From: Pseudomarimonas arenosa
Lineage (GTDB): Bacteria; Pseudomonadota; Gammaproteobacteria; Xanthomonadales; Xanthomonadaceae
DNA: 64,000 nt
Assembly: GCF_014841215.1 (NCBI RefSeq)
Contig: NZ_JACYTR010000023.1
Span: 1-64,000, forward strand
Direction of reading: 5' to 3'
This document shows positions 53,202 to 63,320 of the stretch, one piece after another. Each line of letters starts with the position of its first letter. Position 1 is the first letter of the stretch. Made by a program: the position numbers and the translations under genes. A model generated the notes under the pieces. It was given only the letters and a program-made list of their open reading frames with translations, was not told the DNA's origin and ran no database searches.

Positions 53202-54305
53202 ATGTCGCGCCGCCTGATCATCTGCATCGATGGCACCAACAACTATCCGAACAGCGGCTACACCAATATCCAGCGCCTGTTTCGCATGCTGGCTCGCGAC
53301 GACACCCAGCTGACCTACTATCAGCCTGGGGTCGGCACGATCGAACCCGGCACGGTCACCAGCCGTATCGGCCGCAAGCTGATGATGGCGGTGGATGGCG
53401 CATCAGCCTGGCTGATGCAGCAGCATGTCACCTCGGCCTATCGCTTCTTGATGAATCACTATCGGGAAGGCGATGAAATCTGCTGTTTTGGCTTCAGTCG
53501 CGGCGCCTTTTCAGTGCGCGTGCTGGCCGGCATGATCAGCAAGGTCGGCGTCCTGCACCCTGGTTTCGACCCGATGATCCGCTTCGCCTGGGACACCTAT
53601 CGCACGCCGGGAAACCGCGATGTGGCACGGCGCTTTCGCGCCCACTACGGCCGCTATGTCTCACGGATCGGTTTTGTCGGCCTGTTCGATTCTGTCAGTG
53701 CGGTGGGGCTACCTTGGGTACCGCGCTATTTCCCCCGCACCGCGCACAACCCGCGGGTGAAGACCGTCCGCCACGCCCTGGCCCTGGACGAACGACGTGT
53801 TATGTTCGTACAGAACCGCTGGCGCGAAGATGAGGCGGCACTGCGCAGCACCGATGTACAGCAGGTCTGGTTCGCGGGGGTGCATTCCGATGTCGGCGGC
53901 GGCTATGCCGAACCCGAGGCCGGCCTGAGTCTGATTCCGCTCGCCTGGATGGTGCGCGAAGCGCGCGCTGCCGGGCTGCGTTTTCGCCCCCGGGTAAGCC
54001 GTCACCTGCTTGGCACCGAGCTCGACTCGCAAGCCCGGTTTGTCGAACAACTGAGTGAGCGCCACGCGCTGGCGCCTGCTCACGACGAGCTGGAAGCGCG
54101 CTGGTGGTGGAAGGCAATCGAACCGCTGCCGATCCCACGCCGTCGCCCGATCGATGCCGACCGCTGGGAAACGGTGTGGATTCGCAATCGCGGCGCTGCA
54201 CGCAAGCCCGGCCCCGAACTCAAGATTCATAACAGCGTGCTGCGACGCCAGCAGGCCGGCTACCAGCCGGCGATCGAACTGCAGCAGCCGCACTACGTCG
54301 AATAG
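53202..54305 (+). CDS. DUF2235 alpha/beta-hydrolase-like protein
   Basis: A 367-residue protein of the DUF2235 family. The opening RLIICIDGTNNYPNSGYTNI, the nucleophile elbow CCFGFSRGAFSVR (Ser in GFSRG, about residue 98), an Asp in GLFDSVSAVGLPW, and the signature WFAGVHSDVGGGYAE with its likely catalytic His are all present. The family includes phospholipase effectors of type VI secretion (Tle1), but many members are not effectors, and no VgrG, Hcp or PAAR gene is seen here. No signal peptide. The ATG at 53202 has GGGGA upstream. Confidence 0.88.
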   Translation: MSRRLIICIDGTNNYPNSGYTNIQRLFRMLARDDTQLTYYQPGVGTIEPGTVTSRIGRKLMMAVDGASAWLMQQHVTSAYRFLMNHYREGDEICCFGFSRGAFSVRVLAGMISKVGVLHPGFDPMIRFAWDTYRTPGNRDVARRFRAHYGRYVSRIGFVGLFDSVSAVGLPWVPRYFPRTAHNPRVKTVRHALALDERRVMFVQNRWREDEAALRSTDVQQVWFAGVHSDVGGGYAEPEAGLSLIPLAWMVREARAAGLRFRPRVSRHLLGTELDSQARFVEQLSERHALAPAHDELEARWWWKAIEPLPIPRRRPIDADRWETVWIRNRGAARKPGPELKIHNSVLRRQQAGYQPAIELQQPHYVE

Positions 54306-54361
54306 CCGGCGGTGGCTCCCGCTAGCCGTGGTGGTTGAGCCTCAACGGCGCCAACGAACGC

Positions 54362-57300
54362 TCAGTTCTCGCTTAGCGGGGTTCCGGCCACCCGCGGCAG
54401 CTCGAATACAAATTCGGTGCCCTGACCGGGAACGGTATGCATATCGAGTTTGCCGCCCAGCAACTGGGTGGTGAGGTTGTACACCACATGCAACCCGAGG
54501 CCGGAACCACCGCGACCGCGTCGCGTGGTGAAGAACGGATCGAAGGCGCGAGTGGCGGTGGCGGCCTCCATGCCCTTGCCATTGTCACTGAACACCAGGA
54601 TCACTCGCTCGCCGCGCAACTCGGCACGAATGCGCATGATACCGGCCTGATCGGGCTCAAACGCGTGCACCACGGCATTGTTGACCAAGTTCATCATGAT
54701 CTGGAACAAGGCGCCGGGATAGGTATCGAGTTCCAGTCCGCTCGGACAGTCGATCTCCAGCCGATGGGTCGATCGGCGGAAGCTGGGCAACAACGAGGTC
54801 TTCACTTCACCGAGGAAGGTGGCCAGGTCAAAGCGTCGGCGATGTTCGCTGGTCTGATCCACCGAGACCTGCTTGAAGCTGGTGATCAGCACATTGGCGC
54901 GTTCCAGGCTGCTCAGCACCAGCCGTCCCGCCTCGTCGACGGTCTCCCGCCAACGCTTGAGATCGCCGCGGGTCAAGGTGTTGGAGTCAAGCTTGGCCTG
55001 ACTGCTTCGATTCTCCTCCAGCAGATGCGATGCGGCCGTCACCGCGATGCCAATGGGTGTATTGATCTCATGCGCCACGCCAGCCACCAGCTGACCCAGC
55101 GAAGCCATCTTCTCTGCCACCACCAACTGACTTTGTGCGCCGCGCAACTCCTCCAGTGCGCGCTCGGCGTGCTGCTTGGCCGTGGACAGCTCAGCGGTCC
55201 GCTCCGCTACCAGCTGCTGCAGGGTCACCTGGGCCTGGCGAAGACGCAGGGTACGCCAATGGATCAGGGCATAGGTGGCCAGCCCGAGCAGAACCAGACT
55301 CAGGGCGATGAACCAGTTCGTCTGCCACCAGGCCGGCAGCACGCGCAGCGGCAGACTGTACACATCACTCCACTCGCCGTTGCGCCCCATGCCGCGCAGC
55401 TGCAATTCATAGGTGCCGGGCCAAAGGCGGGTATAGCTGGCAAGTCGGCGCGAACTGTCGGTATTGATCCACTCATCGTCCACACCGAACAGGCGGTAGG
55501 CGTAGTGATGGCGATTGGGCGATGAGTAGTCGAGCAGGGCGAACTCGACCGCGATCCGACGACCGAACGGCACGCTCAGTCCTGCCTCCATTTGCGCCAG
55601 CGATTGCTTCTGACCATTGATCTCCAAGGAGGTGACCAGGATCGGCGCCCGGAATTGCCAGGGCTGATACAGCTCCGGGCGAATCACCAGCAGGCCGCGG
55701 GTGCCGCCGAACAGCAGGATGCCCTCACGGGTCTTCAGGCGAGCGCCAATATCGACATTGCCGACGTCAACGCCGTCGGCCCGTCCGATCTCGATGGCCT
55801 GCGCCGGGTCGGGCTGCAGCAGATGATTGGGCGTCCAAAGCCGCCCCTGCTCGTCGGGCAGGAACTGCCGACCAAAGCTCGGATCGGTCGGCTGCAGCTG
55901 TTTGCCCCAGGGCGCGAAGCGCAGAGTTTCCTGATGGCGATGGGCGGCACGGTGAATGCCGGCAGGACCGATGGTCCAGATCTCTCCGGAGGCCGGCAAC
56001 CAGAAATCCATCACCGCCTCGGGCGCTCCCGCGGACAGCGCACGCATCACCCGCTCGCCGGGCAGGCAGACATAGCTGGCGCCGGCGGTGCCTATCCACA
56101 GCCGACCTTCGGCATCCTCGCGCAACGCCCAGACCGAATCACTGAACGGTCGACCGTCCTCCAGGTTCAGCATCTCGACCGCTTCGCTGGCCGAATCCAG
56201 CCAGGCGAGGCCGCGCTGTGCCGCCACCCACAGCCCGCCGGCCTGCGAGGCCAGCAGATGCGATATGCGTCGATCCTGCGCACCTACGGCAACACGACGA
56301 AAGGTCTGGCGAGTGGGATCAAATCGCAGCAAGCCAGCCTGCTGGGTGCCAACCCAGCGACTGCCATCCGCGGTGCGTGCCAGGGCGCGGATGGTATCGT
56401 CGCCCAGCCCGACCGACGCGGCGTTGCGGGTATTCCAGTTGCGTACCACACCGCGCTCAAGATCCAGCTCATCGATGCCGCCACCATCGGTACCGACCCA
56501 GATATGGCCGCTTTCCAGCTCCATCAGGCTCATGGCTGAGGAATTCGACAGACCATCGGGGCGCATCGGACTGTAGCGGACCATGCGGAACGCGTCGGCA
56601 TTGCGGGGGTTGTGCCATTGCAATCCACCGCCCCAGGTGCCAATCCAGATCAAGCCCGACGTGGCCCGCATCGGCTGCACGATTCGATCCATCGCCAGAC
56701 TGCCGGGGATGCTCGGATCGCTGCGGATTCGCCGCACTTTCTGCAGGGTGAGGCTGTCGTAAACATCCAGGCCGCCGCCGAAGCTGGCAATCCAGATCCG
56801 CCCGGGGCGCGGCTCCACGAAGCCATCGACCCAGGGGTGACTGATCCCCGCCTCTCCCAGAGGCAAGAACTGCAGCTCCAGCGTCTCCGGCTGCAGCACG
56901 GCAGCCCCCTCGGACTGGGTGCCGATCCAGATTCGGCCATCACTGGCCTGGAACAACGAGTACACATACTGATTGTCGAGCTTGCTGCCTGGCGCAATGC
57001 GCTCAAAGGAGGATTGACCGCGGCGCAGGCGATTCAGGCCGTCGCTGGTGCCCGCCCACAGGTCGCCGCGCCGGTCGACCAACAGACTGCGCACGGTGTC
57101 ATGACTGAGGGCAGTCGGATCATCATGATCGGCACGAAAGCGCTGAAACTCGCCACTGCTCGGGTCGTAGCGGTCCAAACCGCGCACGCCGTAGCCGATC
57201 CACACGCTGCCATCGGGATCGGCGGCCAGCGACACCACGCCGACGTGGGCCAGGCTGTTGGGATTCCCCTCCTGCGGCTGTAGCACGTCGAAGGCATCAC

Positions 57301-57646
57301 GATCCGGGTGATAGACCGAGATGCCACCGCTCTGGGTGGCAACCCACAGGGTGCCGTCCGGGCGCGCCAGCAGAGCCCGCACGTAGTCATCGCCCAGCGA
57401 ATTGGGGTCGCCGGGCTGATGCCGATAGCGCCGCAGCTGGTAGCCATCGAAATGGAACAGACCCTCGGTGCTGCCGTACCAGATCAGGCCGCGCCGGTCC
57501 TGGGCAATCGCCGTGATGATGCCATTGGCCGTCTCGTCAGTGCCCGACACAGTCTGGAACAGTGGTTCGCCCACCATGCTGGCGACGAGCAAGGGCGGCC
57601 AGAGCAGGCCGAGCAGGCACCACAGCAGGGGCCGAATCAGGGTCAC
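54362..57646 (-). CDS. propeller-type sensor histidine kinase
   Basis: A 1094-residue membrane sensor. After a hydrophobic leader comes a long run of two-component-regulator propeller repeats (about residues 30-690, for example TAIAQDRRGLIWYGSTEGLF, LLARPDGTLWVATQSGG), making two beta-propellers in the periplasm. A Y_Y_Y domain (about 700-790), one membrane helix (about 800-820) and a coiled coil follow, then the kinase: phospho-acceptor His in GVAHEINTP (about 865), N box NLVNNAVVHAF, and G boxes DNGKGM and GRGGSGLGLH. No receiver or HTH is attached, and no partner regulator is in the window. The start is taken as GTG 57646; the frame is open further, into the divergent gene. Confidence 0.85.
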   Translation of the reverse strand: MTLIRPLLWCLLGLLWPPLLVASMVGEPLFQTVSGTDETANGIITAIAQDRRGLIWYGSTEGLFHFDGYQLRRYRHQPGDPNSLGDDYVRALLARPDGTLWVATQSGGISVYHPDRDAFDVLQPQEGNPNSLAHVGVVSLAADPDGSVWIGYGVRGLDRYDPSSGEFQRFRADHDDPTALSHDTVRSLLVDRRGDLWAGTSDGLNRLRRGQSSFERIAPGSKLDNQYVYSLFQASDGRIWIGTQSEGAAVLQPETLELQFLPLGEAGISHPWVDGFVEPRPGRIWIASFGGGLDVYDSLTLQKVRRIRSDPSIPGSLAMDRIVQPMRATSGLIWIGTWGGGLQWHNPRNADAFRMVRYSPMRPDGLSNSSAMSLMELESGHIWVGTDGGGIDELDLERGVVRNWNTRNAASVGLGDDTIRALARTADGSRWVGTQQAGLLRFDPTRQTFRRVAVGAQDRRISHLLASQAGGLWVAAQRGLAWLDSASEAVEMLNLEDGRPFSDSVWALREDAEGRLWIGTAGASYVCLPGERVMRALSAGAPEAVMDFWLPASGEIWTIGPAGIHRAAHRHQETLRFAPWGKQLQPTDPSFGRQFLPDEQGRLWTPNHLLQPDPAQAIEIGRADGVDVGNVDIGARLKTREGILLFGGTRGLLVIRPELYQPWQFRAPILVTSLEINGQKQSLAQMEAGLSVPFGRRIAVEFALLDYSSPNRHHYAYRLFGVDDEWINTDSSRRLASYTRLWPGTYELQLRGMGRNGEWSDVYSLPLRVLPAWWQTNWFIALSLVLLGLATYALIHWRTLRLRQAQVTLQQLVAERTAELSTAKQHAERALEELRGAQSQLVVAEKMASLGQLVAGVAHEINTPIGIAVTAASHLLEENRSSQAKLDSNTLTRGDLKRWRETVDEAGRLVLSSLERANVLITSFKQVSVDQTSEHRRRFDLATFLGEVKTSLLPSFRRSTHRLEIDCPSGLELDTYPGALFQIMMNLVNNAVVHAFEPDQAGIMRIRAELRGERVILVFSDNGKGMEAATATRAFDPFFTTRRGRGGSGLGLHVVYNLTTQLLGGKLDMHTVPGQGTEFVFELPRVAGTPLSEN

Positions 57647-57767
57647 GCTGGCATAGTAGCCACAGGCCCTGTGTAGCGGTAGCGAATTCGTCAGCTTGCT
57701 CCCCGGCGACGAGACGCGGCGATCCAAGCCTGAGAAAATCGTCTGCTTTCGACCCTCAGGAGCCGCC

Positions 57768-58655
57768 ATGTCCGCTGAGTTGAAGTGCTTCGCCCCGCCG
57801 GAAGACAGCAGCCTGCTCGATCGCCGCGGCTTCAAACTGCAGCATCGACTACTCGGCCACCCCGCGCTTGAGCTGAGCAATCTGGCCCAGGTGCTGCCCA
57901 CCCTGCCGAGCAGCAATGTGTACTACTCGCGCGGCGACCTCAAACCCAGTGACAACTTCGATCGCGCGCATATCGAGCACAAGAACGGGCTCAGTCTGGC
58001 CGACACCATCGAAGCCATTCGTACTTCGGATTCCTACATCATGGTGCGCTCGCCCGAGCTGCACCCTTCGTTCCAGGAACTGTTTGCCGATCTCTCCGGC
58101 GATGTGCGCAGCCTGCTGCGCGCCCGTGGTCAGCCCGATCAATTGCACGGTGCCAAGCTGTACCTGTTCATCGCATCGCCAAACAGCCTGACGCCGTTTC
58201 ACTTCGACCGCTATTCCACCTTGCTGCTGCAGTTCCAGGGCCGCAAGCGCGTGTTCGTGTTCGAGCCCTGGGACGAGCGCGTGATCAGCGCGCAACACAC
58301 AGAAGGGTTCATGGCACACAGCGGCCAACGTCCGCCCTGGAACGATGAGCTAGAAGCGCTTGGCACCGGCTTCGATTTTGCCCCCGGAGAGGCCCTGCAT
58401 ATTCCCTTTATCGCCGGCCACTACGTGAAGAACGGCGCCGAGGACGTATCGGTATCGCTGTCGATCATCTTCAATACCGAACAGACACAGCAGCAGATTC
58501 GCGCCCTGCATTTCAACCACTATTGGCGGCGAGCAGCCGGCAAGTTGGGTTGGAAACCCAGCGCAGTGGGAAAGCGGCCTGGACTGGATGCCTTGAAAGC
58601 CGCCTCCTGGCAAAGCGCCAGCCGGCTCGCAAGACTGTTTCGCCCGGGCGCCTGA
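57768..58655 (+). CDS. JmjC/cupin-8-like Fe(II)/2-oxoglutarate oxygenase
   Basis: A 295-residue cupin-like protein. The iron site shows as TPFHFDRYSTLLLQF (His-x-Asp, near residue 145), followed by GRKRVFVFEPWDERV and the distal His in IAGHYVKNG (near residue 215), matching the JmjC-related cupin-8 fold that hydroxylates proteins or other substrates. The C-terminal part is helical and basic. AGGAG lies five bases before the ATG at 57768. It is divergent from the propeller kinase, with 121 bp between the starts, and could be under its control. Confidence 0.8.
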   Translation: MSAELKCFAPPEDSSLLDRRGFKLQHRLLGHPALELSNLAQVLPTLPSSNVYYSRGDLKPSDNFDRAHIEHKNGLSLADTIEAIRTSDSYIMVRSPELHPSFQELFADLSGDVRSLLRARGQPDQLHGAKLYLFIASPNSLTPFHFDRYSTLLLQFQGRKRVFVFEPWDERVISAQHTEGFMAHSGQRPPWNDELEALGTGFDFAPGEALHIPFIAGHYVKNGAEDVSVSLSIIFNTEQTQQQIRALHFNHYWRRAAGKLGWKPSAVGKRPGLDALKAASWQSASRLARLFRPGA

Positions 58656-58770
58656 ACACACCATAGGCGCGACAAGCAAGCCGCACCCCCACTTAGCCAT
58701 AGAGTTCGCCTTGGCGTGCACGACATCACCTGAATACCGCAGCCCACTCTATCTGCCGCCGCTGTCGCCC

Positions 58771-59853
58771 TCACAAGCCGCCAGCGGCCAACTCCTCGCC
58801 TGCACCGAGCAGATTCAGCGCCTGACCGGGCTGCACGCGTTCGGCGCCGCGGATCACCAGCTGGTCACCAGCCGCCACTGCACCGGTCACCGCTACGCGG
58901 TCATCCATGGTTGTGCCTACGCTCACCGTCACCCGCTCCGCCACATTGCCTTCGGCCACCCGCACTACATAGCGTTCCCCCGGACGCAGGACGATGGCAT
59001 CGCGCGGTACGGTCACCACCCGACTCGGCATCGCCGAGGGCAGTCCAACGTCCAGCGCGGCGCCGATCGGCAGCGCGCTGGGCGGCAGGGCCACGCGCAG
59101 TTCGAACTGCCGCGAGGTGGCATCGCCGACCGGCACTACCGCTCGAACCGGGTGTTCGGCACGCCAGTCACCCTGACGCAGCTGCAGCGCGTCGCCTTGC
59201 TTGACGAAACCGGCCAGCTGCACCGGCGCACGCACCTGGGCTTCCAGGTTCACCGTATCGACCAGACGGACCACCGGACTGCCGGCCGACAGGAACTCGC
59301 CGACTTCAACTAGACGTTCCACCACGGTGCCGGCGAACGGGGCGCGCACCGTGCTCTGGGTGAGGCGCAGCTCAGCCTGCTTGACCGCCACCTTGGCTGC
59401 AGCCAGATCCTGTTCCTGCATACGGCGCTCGGCCGACACTTCGTCGAGCTGAGCTCGCGACACGGTCGACTGACCGACCAGCGATTCCATGCGCTTCTCT
59501 TGCGCCCGGGCATAGTCAAGTCGCGCCGCGATACGCGCCTCGGCAGCCTTGGCATCCTGCACTGCCAGGCGCAACTGGCGGTCATCGAGCCGCGCCAGCA
59601 CAGCGCCGGCGGCAATGACCTGACCGATCTCGGCCATCTCGGTCACCCGACCGGCTTGCTCGGCGGCCACGCGCGCATCGCGTCGACTGACCACACTGGC
59701 CGGGCTCCATTGCAGGGGCGACAAGGTCTGTTCCAGCGCCACGCCAACCGCCACGTTGGCCGGCGGCGGCCCCGGGTTCTGCGCCGCCAACCGACCGGCA
59801 GGCAGGGCCAAAGTGACCAGCATCGCGATCAGCACGCCGTGTTTGTTTGCCAT
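58771..59853 (-). CDS. RND efflux periplasmic adaptor (membrane fusion protein)
   Basis: A 360-residue HlyD/AcrA-type adaptor. A signal peptide (LIAMLVTLALPAGRLAA) precedes a barrel-sandwich half (VSRRDARVAAEQAGRVTEMA, then EIGQVIAAGAVLARLDD), an alpha-hairpin (about 100-160, AARLDYARAQEKRMESLVGQ), the second lipoyl half (STVRAPFAGTVVERLVEVGE) and the beta-barrel and membrane-proximal domains. It bridges the RND pump to an outer-membrane channel not encoded here. The ATG at 59853 has GAGGAG at 7 bp; the ATG at 59859 is too close to it. The gene lies 13 bp after the permease gene, so the pump genes form an operon in permease-adaptor order. Confidence 0.92.
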   Translation of the reverse strand: MANKHGVLIAMLVTLALPAGRLAAQNPGPPPANVAVGVALEQTLSPLQWSPASVVSRRDARVAAEQAGRVTEMAEIGQVIAAGAVLARLDDRQLRLAVQDAKAAEARIAARLDYARAQEKRMESLVGQSTVSRAQLDEVSAERRMQEQDLAAAKVAVKQAELRLTQSTVRAPFAGTVVERLVEVGEFLSAGSPVVRLVDTVNLEAQVRAPVQLAGFVKQGDALQLRQGDWRAEHPVRAVVPVGDATSRQFELRVALPPSALPIGAALDVGLPSAMPSRVVTVPRDAIVLRPGERYVVRVAEGNVAERVTVSVGTTMDDRVAVTGAVAAGDQLVIRGAERVQPGQALNLLGAGEELAAGGL

Positions 59854-59866
59854 GATCATTCTCCTC

Positions 59867-62800
59867 TCAGCGACCGCTGTCGGTCGCAACCTGCAGTTTG
59901 GATGTGGATGCGTAGCCGCGCCGGCCGCGCAGGAAGCTCAAATCGAGCCGCAGCAGGGCCGGCATCAGCACAAGGGTGAAGATCAGGCTGAGCGCCACGC
60001 CGCCGACCGTTACCGCCGCCAGACCACGGTAGATCACCGCGCCCGGCCCGGGATTGATCGCCATCGGCAGGGCACCGAACACGCCGGTCAACGCAGCAAT
60101 CAGGATGGGGCGAACCCGCTGGTTAAGGGCTTCGGCCACGGCTTGATGGATATCCAAGCCACTCGCTTCACTTTCACGGGTCTTGGCGACCAGCAGGATG
60201 GCATTGTTGATCACCATGCCCAGCAACATGATGAAGCCAATCATCGACAACAGGTCGAGCGGCTGAAAGGCCACCAGGCCGAGTACGCGCATACCGAGCA
60301 CGCCGCCCAGCATGGCCATCGGCAGGGCCAGCATGACGAAGGCGCTATCGCGCAGCGAGCGGAAGATCGCCGCCATCAGCAGGAACAGCACCAGCAAGGC
60401 CAGGGCAAAATTGCCGCTCATGGTGCTGACGATGCCATTCAGACGATCAGCCGAGCCTGACACCCGCACGCCGGCGTCGTCCGGCAACGCCTTGCGCAGC
60501 GCCGGCACCAGCTCATTGTTGACCCGCGCCAAAGCTTCCTCCAGCGACAGATCCGCCGGTGGATCGACGGTGAGGGTCAATGTCCGGCGACGATCAACGC
60601 GGCGGATCTGCGCCGGGCTGAGGGTGGTTTCGACCTGGGCCAAGTCGGCCAGCGGCACCACACCGCCCAGCGGCGTCGCCATCGGCGCCTGCAGCAGCGC
60701 CGCAGGGTCCTCGTAGCCGGCGACGTCCATGATGATCGGCAAGCGCTCATCGCCATCGAAGTACTCGCCCAGCCAGACGCCGTCGCCGAGGGCGCGGATC
60801 ACCGTGCCCAGCTCGGGGCGGGTCCAACCGCTTTCGGCCAGTCGACGATCATTGGCGCTGACACGCAATTCCGGCGAGAGCTGGTCGGGATTGGGGAAGC
60901 TCTGCACATTGCCCCCCGGGAACAGCGCGTTAAGCTGCTCGCGCCCGGCCAAGGCCGCACGCTCCAGCGCCTTGGCATCACCTGACTGCAGATGAATCTG
61001 GATGGCGCGGGCGGAGCCGCCGAAGCCGCCAAACAGCTCGCCGATGAACGCAAACGCGCGAGTATCAGGAAAGCCAGTGACCACCTCGCTGCGCACAATC
61101 TGCTCCAACTCTTCGATGCGGTCTTCATCGACCACCCGCGCGCCGATCGTGCCGCCACCCGGCCACAGCAGGATGTACCAGTTCTTCAGCTGCGGCTCCT
61201 TGTCGCCATCCATATACGGCTTCATCCGCTCCAGCAGGGCCGGGGCGATTTCGCGATTCACCGCAGCCGAACTCATGCCCGGGGGGAAATCGAAGAACGC
61301 ATCCACAGCCGCACGTTTCACCGGCGGCAGGTAATCCAGCGGCGGCGCCAGAGCCCAGGACAGCACGATCGGCGCCACCACCAGGCCGGCAATCCAGGCC
61401 CATTGCTGCGATGGTCTGGCGGTGACCCGCATCAACCAATGGGTCAGGCGCGGGTAGCCGGCGCCATCGAGTTGAACCTTGCCTTCCTGTTGCGGCCGAC
61501 TGCCTAACCAGCGGCGCGCGCCGGCCGGCAGCACGGTAAGGGCCACCAGCAGGGACACGCTGACCGCGATCGATACGGTCAGAGCCAGGTCGCCGAACAA
61601 CTGGCCTTCGACATCGCCCATGAAGATCACCGGCAGGAACACCGCCACCGTGGTCAGGGTTGACGCCCATAAGGCCACCGCCACCTGCCGCGTTCCATTG
61701 GCTGCCGCTGAACTGGCTGATTCGCCGTTCTCCCGCAGTCGGACGATGTTCTCCGCCACCACCACCGCAGCATCCATCACCATGCCGACCGCGAAGGCCA
61801 GTCCGGCCAAGGAGATCACGTTAAGGCTGCGACCGGTCAGTTCCAGCACGATGAAGGTGGTCAGCAGCGAAATCGGGATGGCCGTGGCGATCAACAGGGT
61901 GGCGCGCAAATCGCGCAGGAACCACCACAGGCAGCCGACCGCCAGCAGCACGCCGGCCAATAGATTTCCTGAAAGCAAGCCGATCGCGCGATTGATGAAC
62001 AAGGAGGAATCAAAGCTCTGCTCAATGCCCAGTCCGGCCTGCTGCAACTCGCCCTCACGAAGGTCCTTAACCACGTCCTTCACTTGATTGAGCGTGGCCA
62101 GCACATTGGCGCCGGCCTCGCGATCGACGCGCAGCGCAATGGCAGGGTTGCCGTTCTGATAGGCGAAGAATGAGCGCTCCGGGTGGCGCCGTTCGATGGT
62201 CGCGACATCGCCGAGGTACACCGGCCGGCCATCACGCCAGGCCAGAATCAGATCACCCAGCTCCTCGGGCTGATACTTGCCGGCGAAACGCAGGGTGTAT
62301 TGGCGCCGACCGGATTCGACAAAGCCACCCGACACATCGCGCGCCCGGGTCGCCTGCTGGGCGATCAGAGGTACGCTGATCCCCAGCGCGGCGGCCTTGT
62401 CGAGATCAATGCTGATGCCAAGTTCATCCGGCGGGCCGGCATTGACCTGCACTCCGGCGACACCGGGCACGGCCTCGATCTTCGGCACCACGCGCTCTTC
62501 GACGAAGCGTCGGTAATCCAGCACCTGACCGCTGGTGCCGGGCAGCAGCTGGACGAAGAACCAGGACAGGGCCTGGTTGGCCTCATCGCCGGACAGCTGC
62601 ACCACCGGCGGATCGGCGTCGGCCGGCAGCGGCGGCAGGCGGTTCAAGCGGCCCAGCACCTCAACCAGCATGGCACGCATGTCGGTGCCGACGGCGAAGG
62701 TCAGGCCGACATTGGCGCCGCCGGGACCGGCATTGCCGTCCATCTGCTGCAGGCCCGGCAGGCCTTGCAAGACTTCCTCCATCGGATCGAGTAGCTCCGA

Positions 62801-62980
62801 TTCGACCTCTTGCGGCGAGGCCGAGCGCCAGCTGGCCTGCACATTCATCTGTGGCCGGTCGATATCGGGAAACAGCTGCAATGGCAGTCGATTGGCCGCC
62901 AGCAATCCGAAAATCATCGCCAGGGCAACAACCGCCGCCACCGCCGCCGGATTCTTCAGGCATTGATCAATGATTCGCAT
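59867..62980 (-). CDS. RND-family efflux permease (AcrB-like)
   Basis: A 1037-residue inner-membrane proton/drug antiporter of the HAE type. The N-terminus (MRIIDQCLKNPAAVAAVVAL), two large periplasmic loops and twelve membrane helices fit the family. In TM4 the proton-relay region reads FAVGMVMDAAVVVAENIVR: the double Asp of AcrB is reduced to a single Asp after Met. The later GFIMLLGMVINNAILLV region and GLAAVTVGG-type TM11-12 motifs are normal. The ATG at 62980 is chosen by homology. The substrate cannot be inferred. Confidence 0.92.
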   Translation of the reverse strand: MRIIDQCLKNPAAVAAVVALAMIFGLLAANRLPLQLFPDIDRPQMNVQASWRSASPQEVESELLDPMEEVLQGLPGLQQMDGNAGPGGANVGLTFAVGTDMRAMLVEVLGRLNRLPPLPADADPPVVQLSGDEANQALSWFFVQLLPGTSGQVLDYRRFVEERVVPKIEAVPGVAGVQVNAGPPDELGISIDLDKAAALGISVPLIAQQATRARDVSGGFVESGRRQYTLRFAGKYQPEELGDLILAWRDGRPVYLGDVATIERRHPERSFFAYQNGNPAIALRVDREAGANVLATLNQVKDVVKDLREGELQQAGLGIEQSFDSSLFINRAIGLLSGNLLAGVLLAVGCLWWFLRDLRATLLIATAIPISLLTTFIVLELTGRSLNVISLAGLAFAVGMVMDAAVVVAENIVRLRENGESASSAAANGTRQVAVALWASTLTTVAVFLPVIFMGDVEGQLFGDLALTVSIAVSVSLLVALTVLPAGARRWLGSRPQQEGKVQLDGAGYPRLTHWLMRVTARPSQQWAWIAGLVVAPIVLSWALAPPLDYLPPVKRAAVDAFFDFPPGMSSAAVNREIAPALLERMKPYMDGDKEPQLKNWYILLWPGGGTIGARVVDEDRIEELEQIVRSEVVTGFPDTRAFAFIGELFGGFGGSARAIQIHLQSGDAKALERAALAGREQLNALFPGGNVQSFPNPDQLSPELRVSANDRRLAESGWTRPELGTVIRALGDGVWLGEYFDGDERLPIIMDVAGYEDPAALLQAPMATPLGGVVPLADLAQVETTLSPAQIRRVDRRRTLTLTVDPPADLSLEEALARVNNELVPALRKALPDDAGVRVSGSADRLNGIVSTMSGNFALALLVLFLLMAAIFRSLRDSAFVMLALPMAMLGGVLGMRVLGLVAFQPLDLLSMIGFIMLLGMVINNAILLVAKTRESEASGLDIHQAVAEALNQRVRPILIAALTGVFGALPMAINPGPGAVIYRGLAAVTVGGVALSLIFTLVLMPALLRLDLSFLRGRRGYASTSKLQVATDSGR

Positions 62981-63320
62981 AGCGTTTGCTCGGCTTGGTG
63001 GAGGCCCGGGGCCAGATTCCTTGATCCTGCACGCGCACTCGGACCGCGTCAGGCGCCACAAGTCATAGTCCCCGCTCGGCTGCGCTCAGCTGAGCCTGGA
63101 ACACGATGAACAGTGGCTTGGATGCAAAGAACGCCAAAAGCGTTACCCCCCGCCAACCCTGGAGTGCCCCATTGCGGCAGACCGACCATCGAGCGATTGC
63201 TACCCCTGACGACCTTTCCTTCATCTTTCAGAGCGTGGCCGCGGTCACGGCGGCTATCCTGCTCGCCGCGCATGCTTGGCCAACGCCCGCAGCGCCTGGT
63301 TGAAGCGGGAGGATTGCCGG
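62981..63320. other. divergent intergenic region, no gene seen
   Basis: It lies between the RND permease (minus) and the secreted propeller gene (plus) and should hold both promoters. Frames opened here are short and lie in the wrong phase. No strong promoter pair, palindrome or RNA gene was identified. Confidence 0.4.

Noticed and set aside
53202-54305. Type VI secretion effector
   Set aside because: DUF2235 is shared with Tle1 effectors, but no VgrG, PAAR, Hcp or immunity gene is nearby, so only the family is reported.
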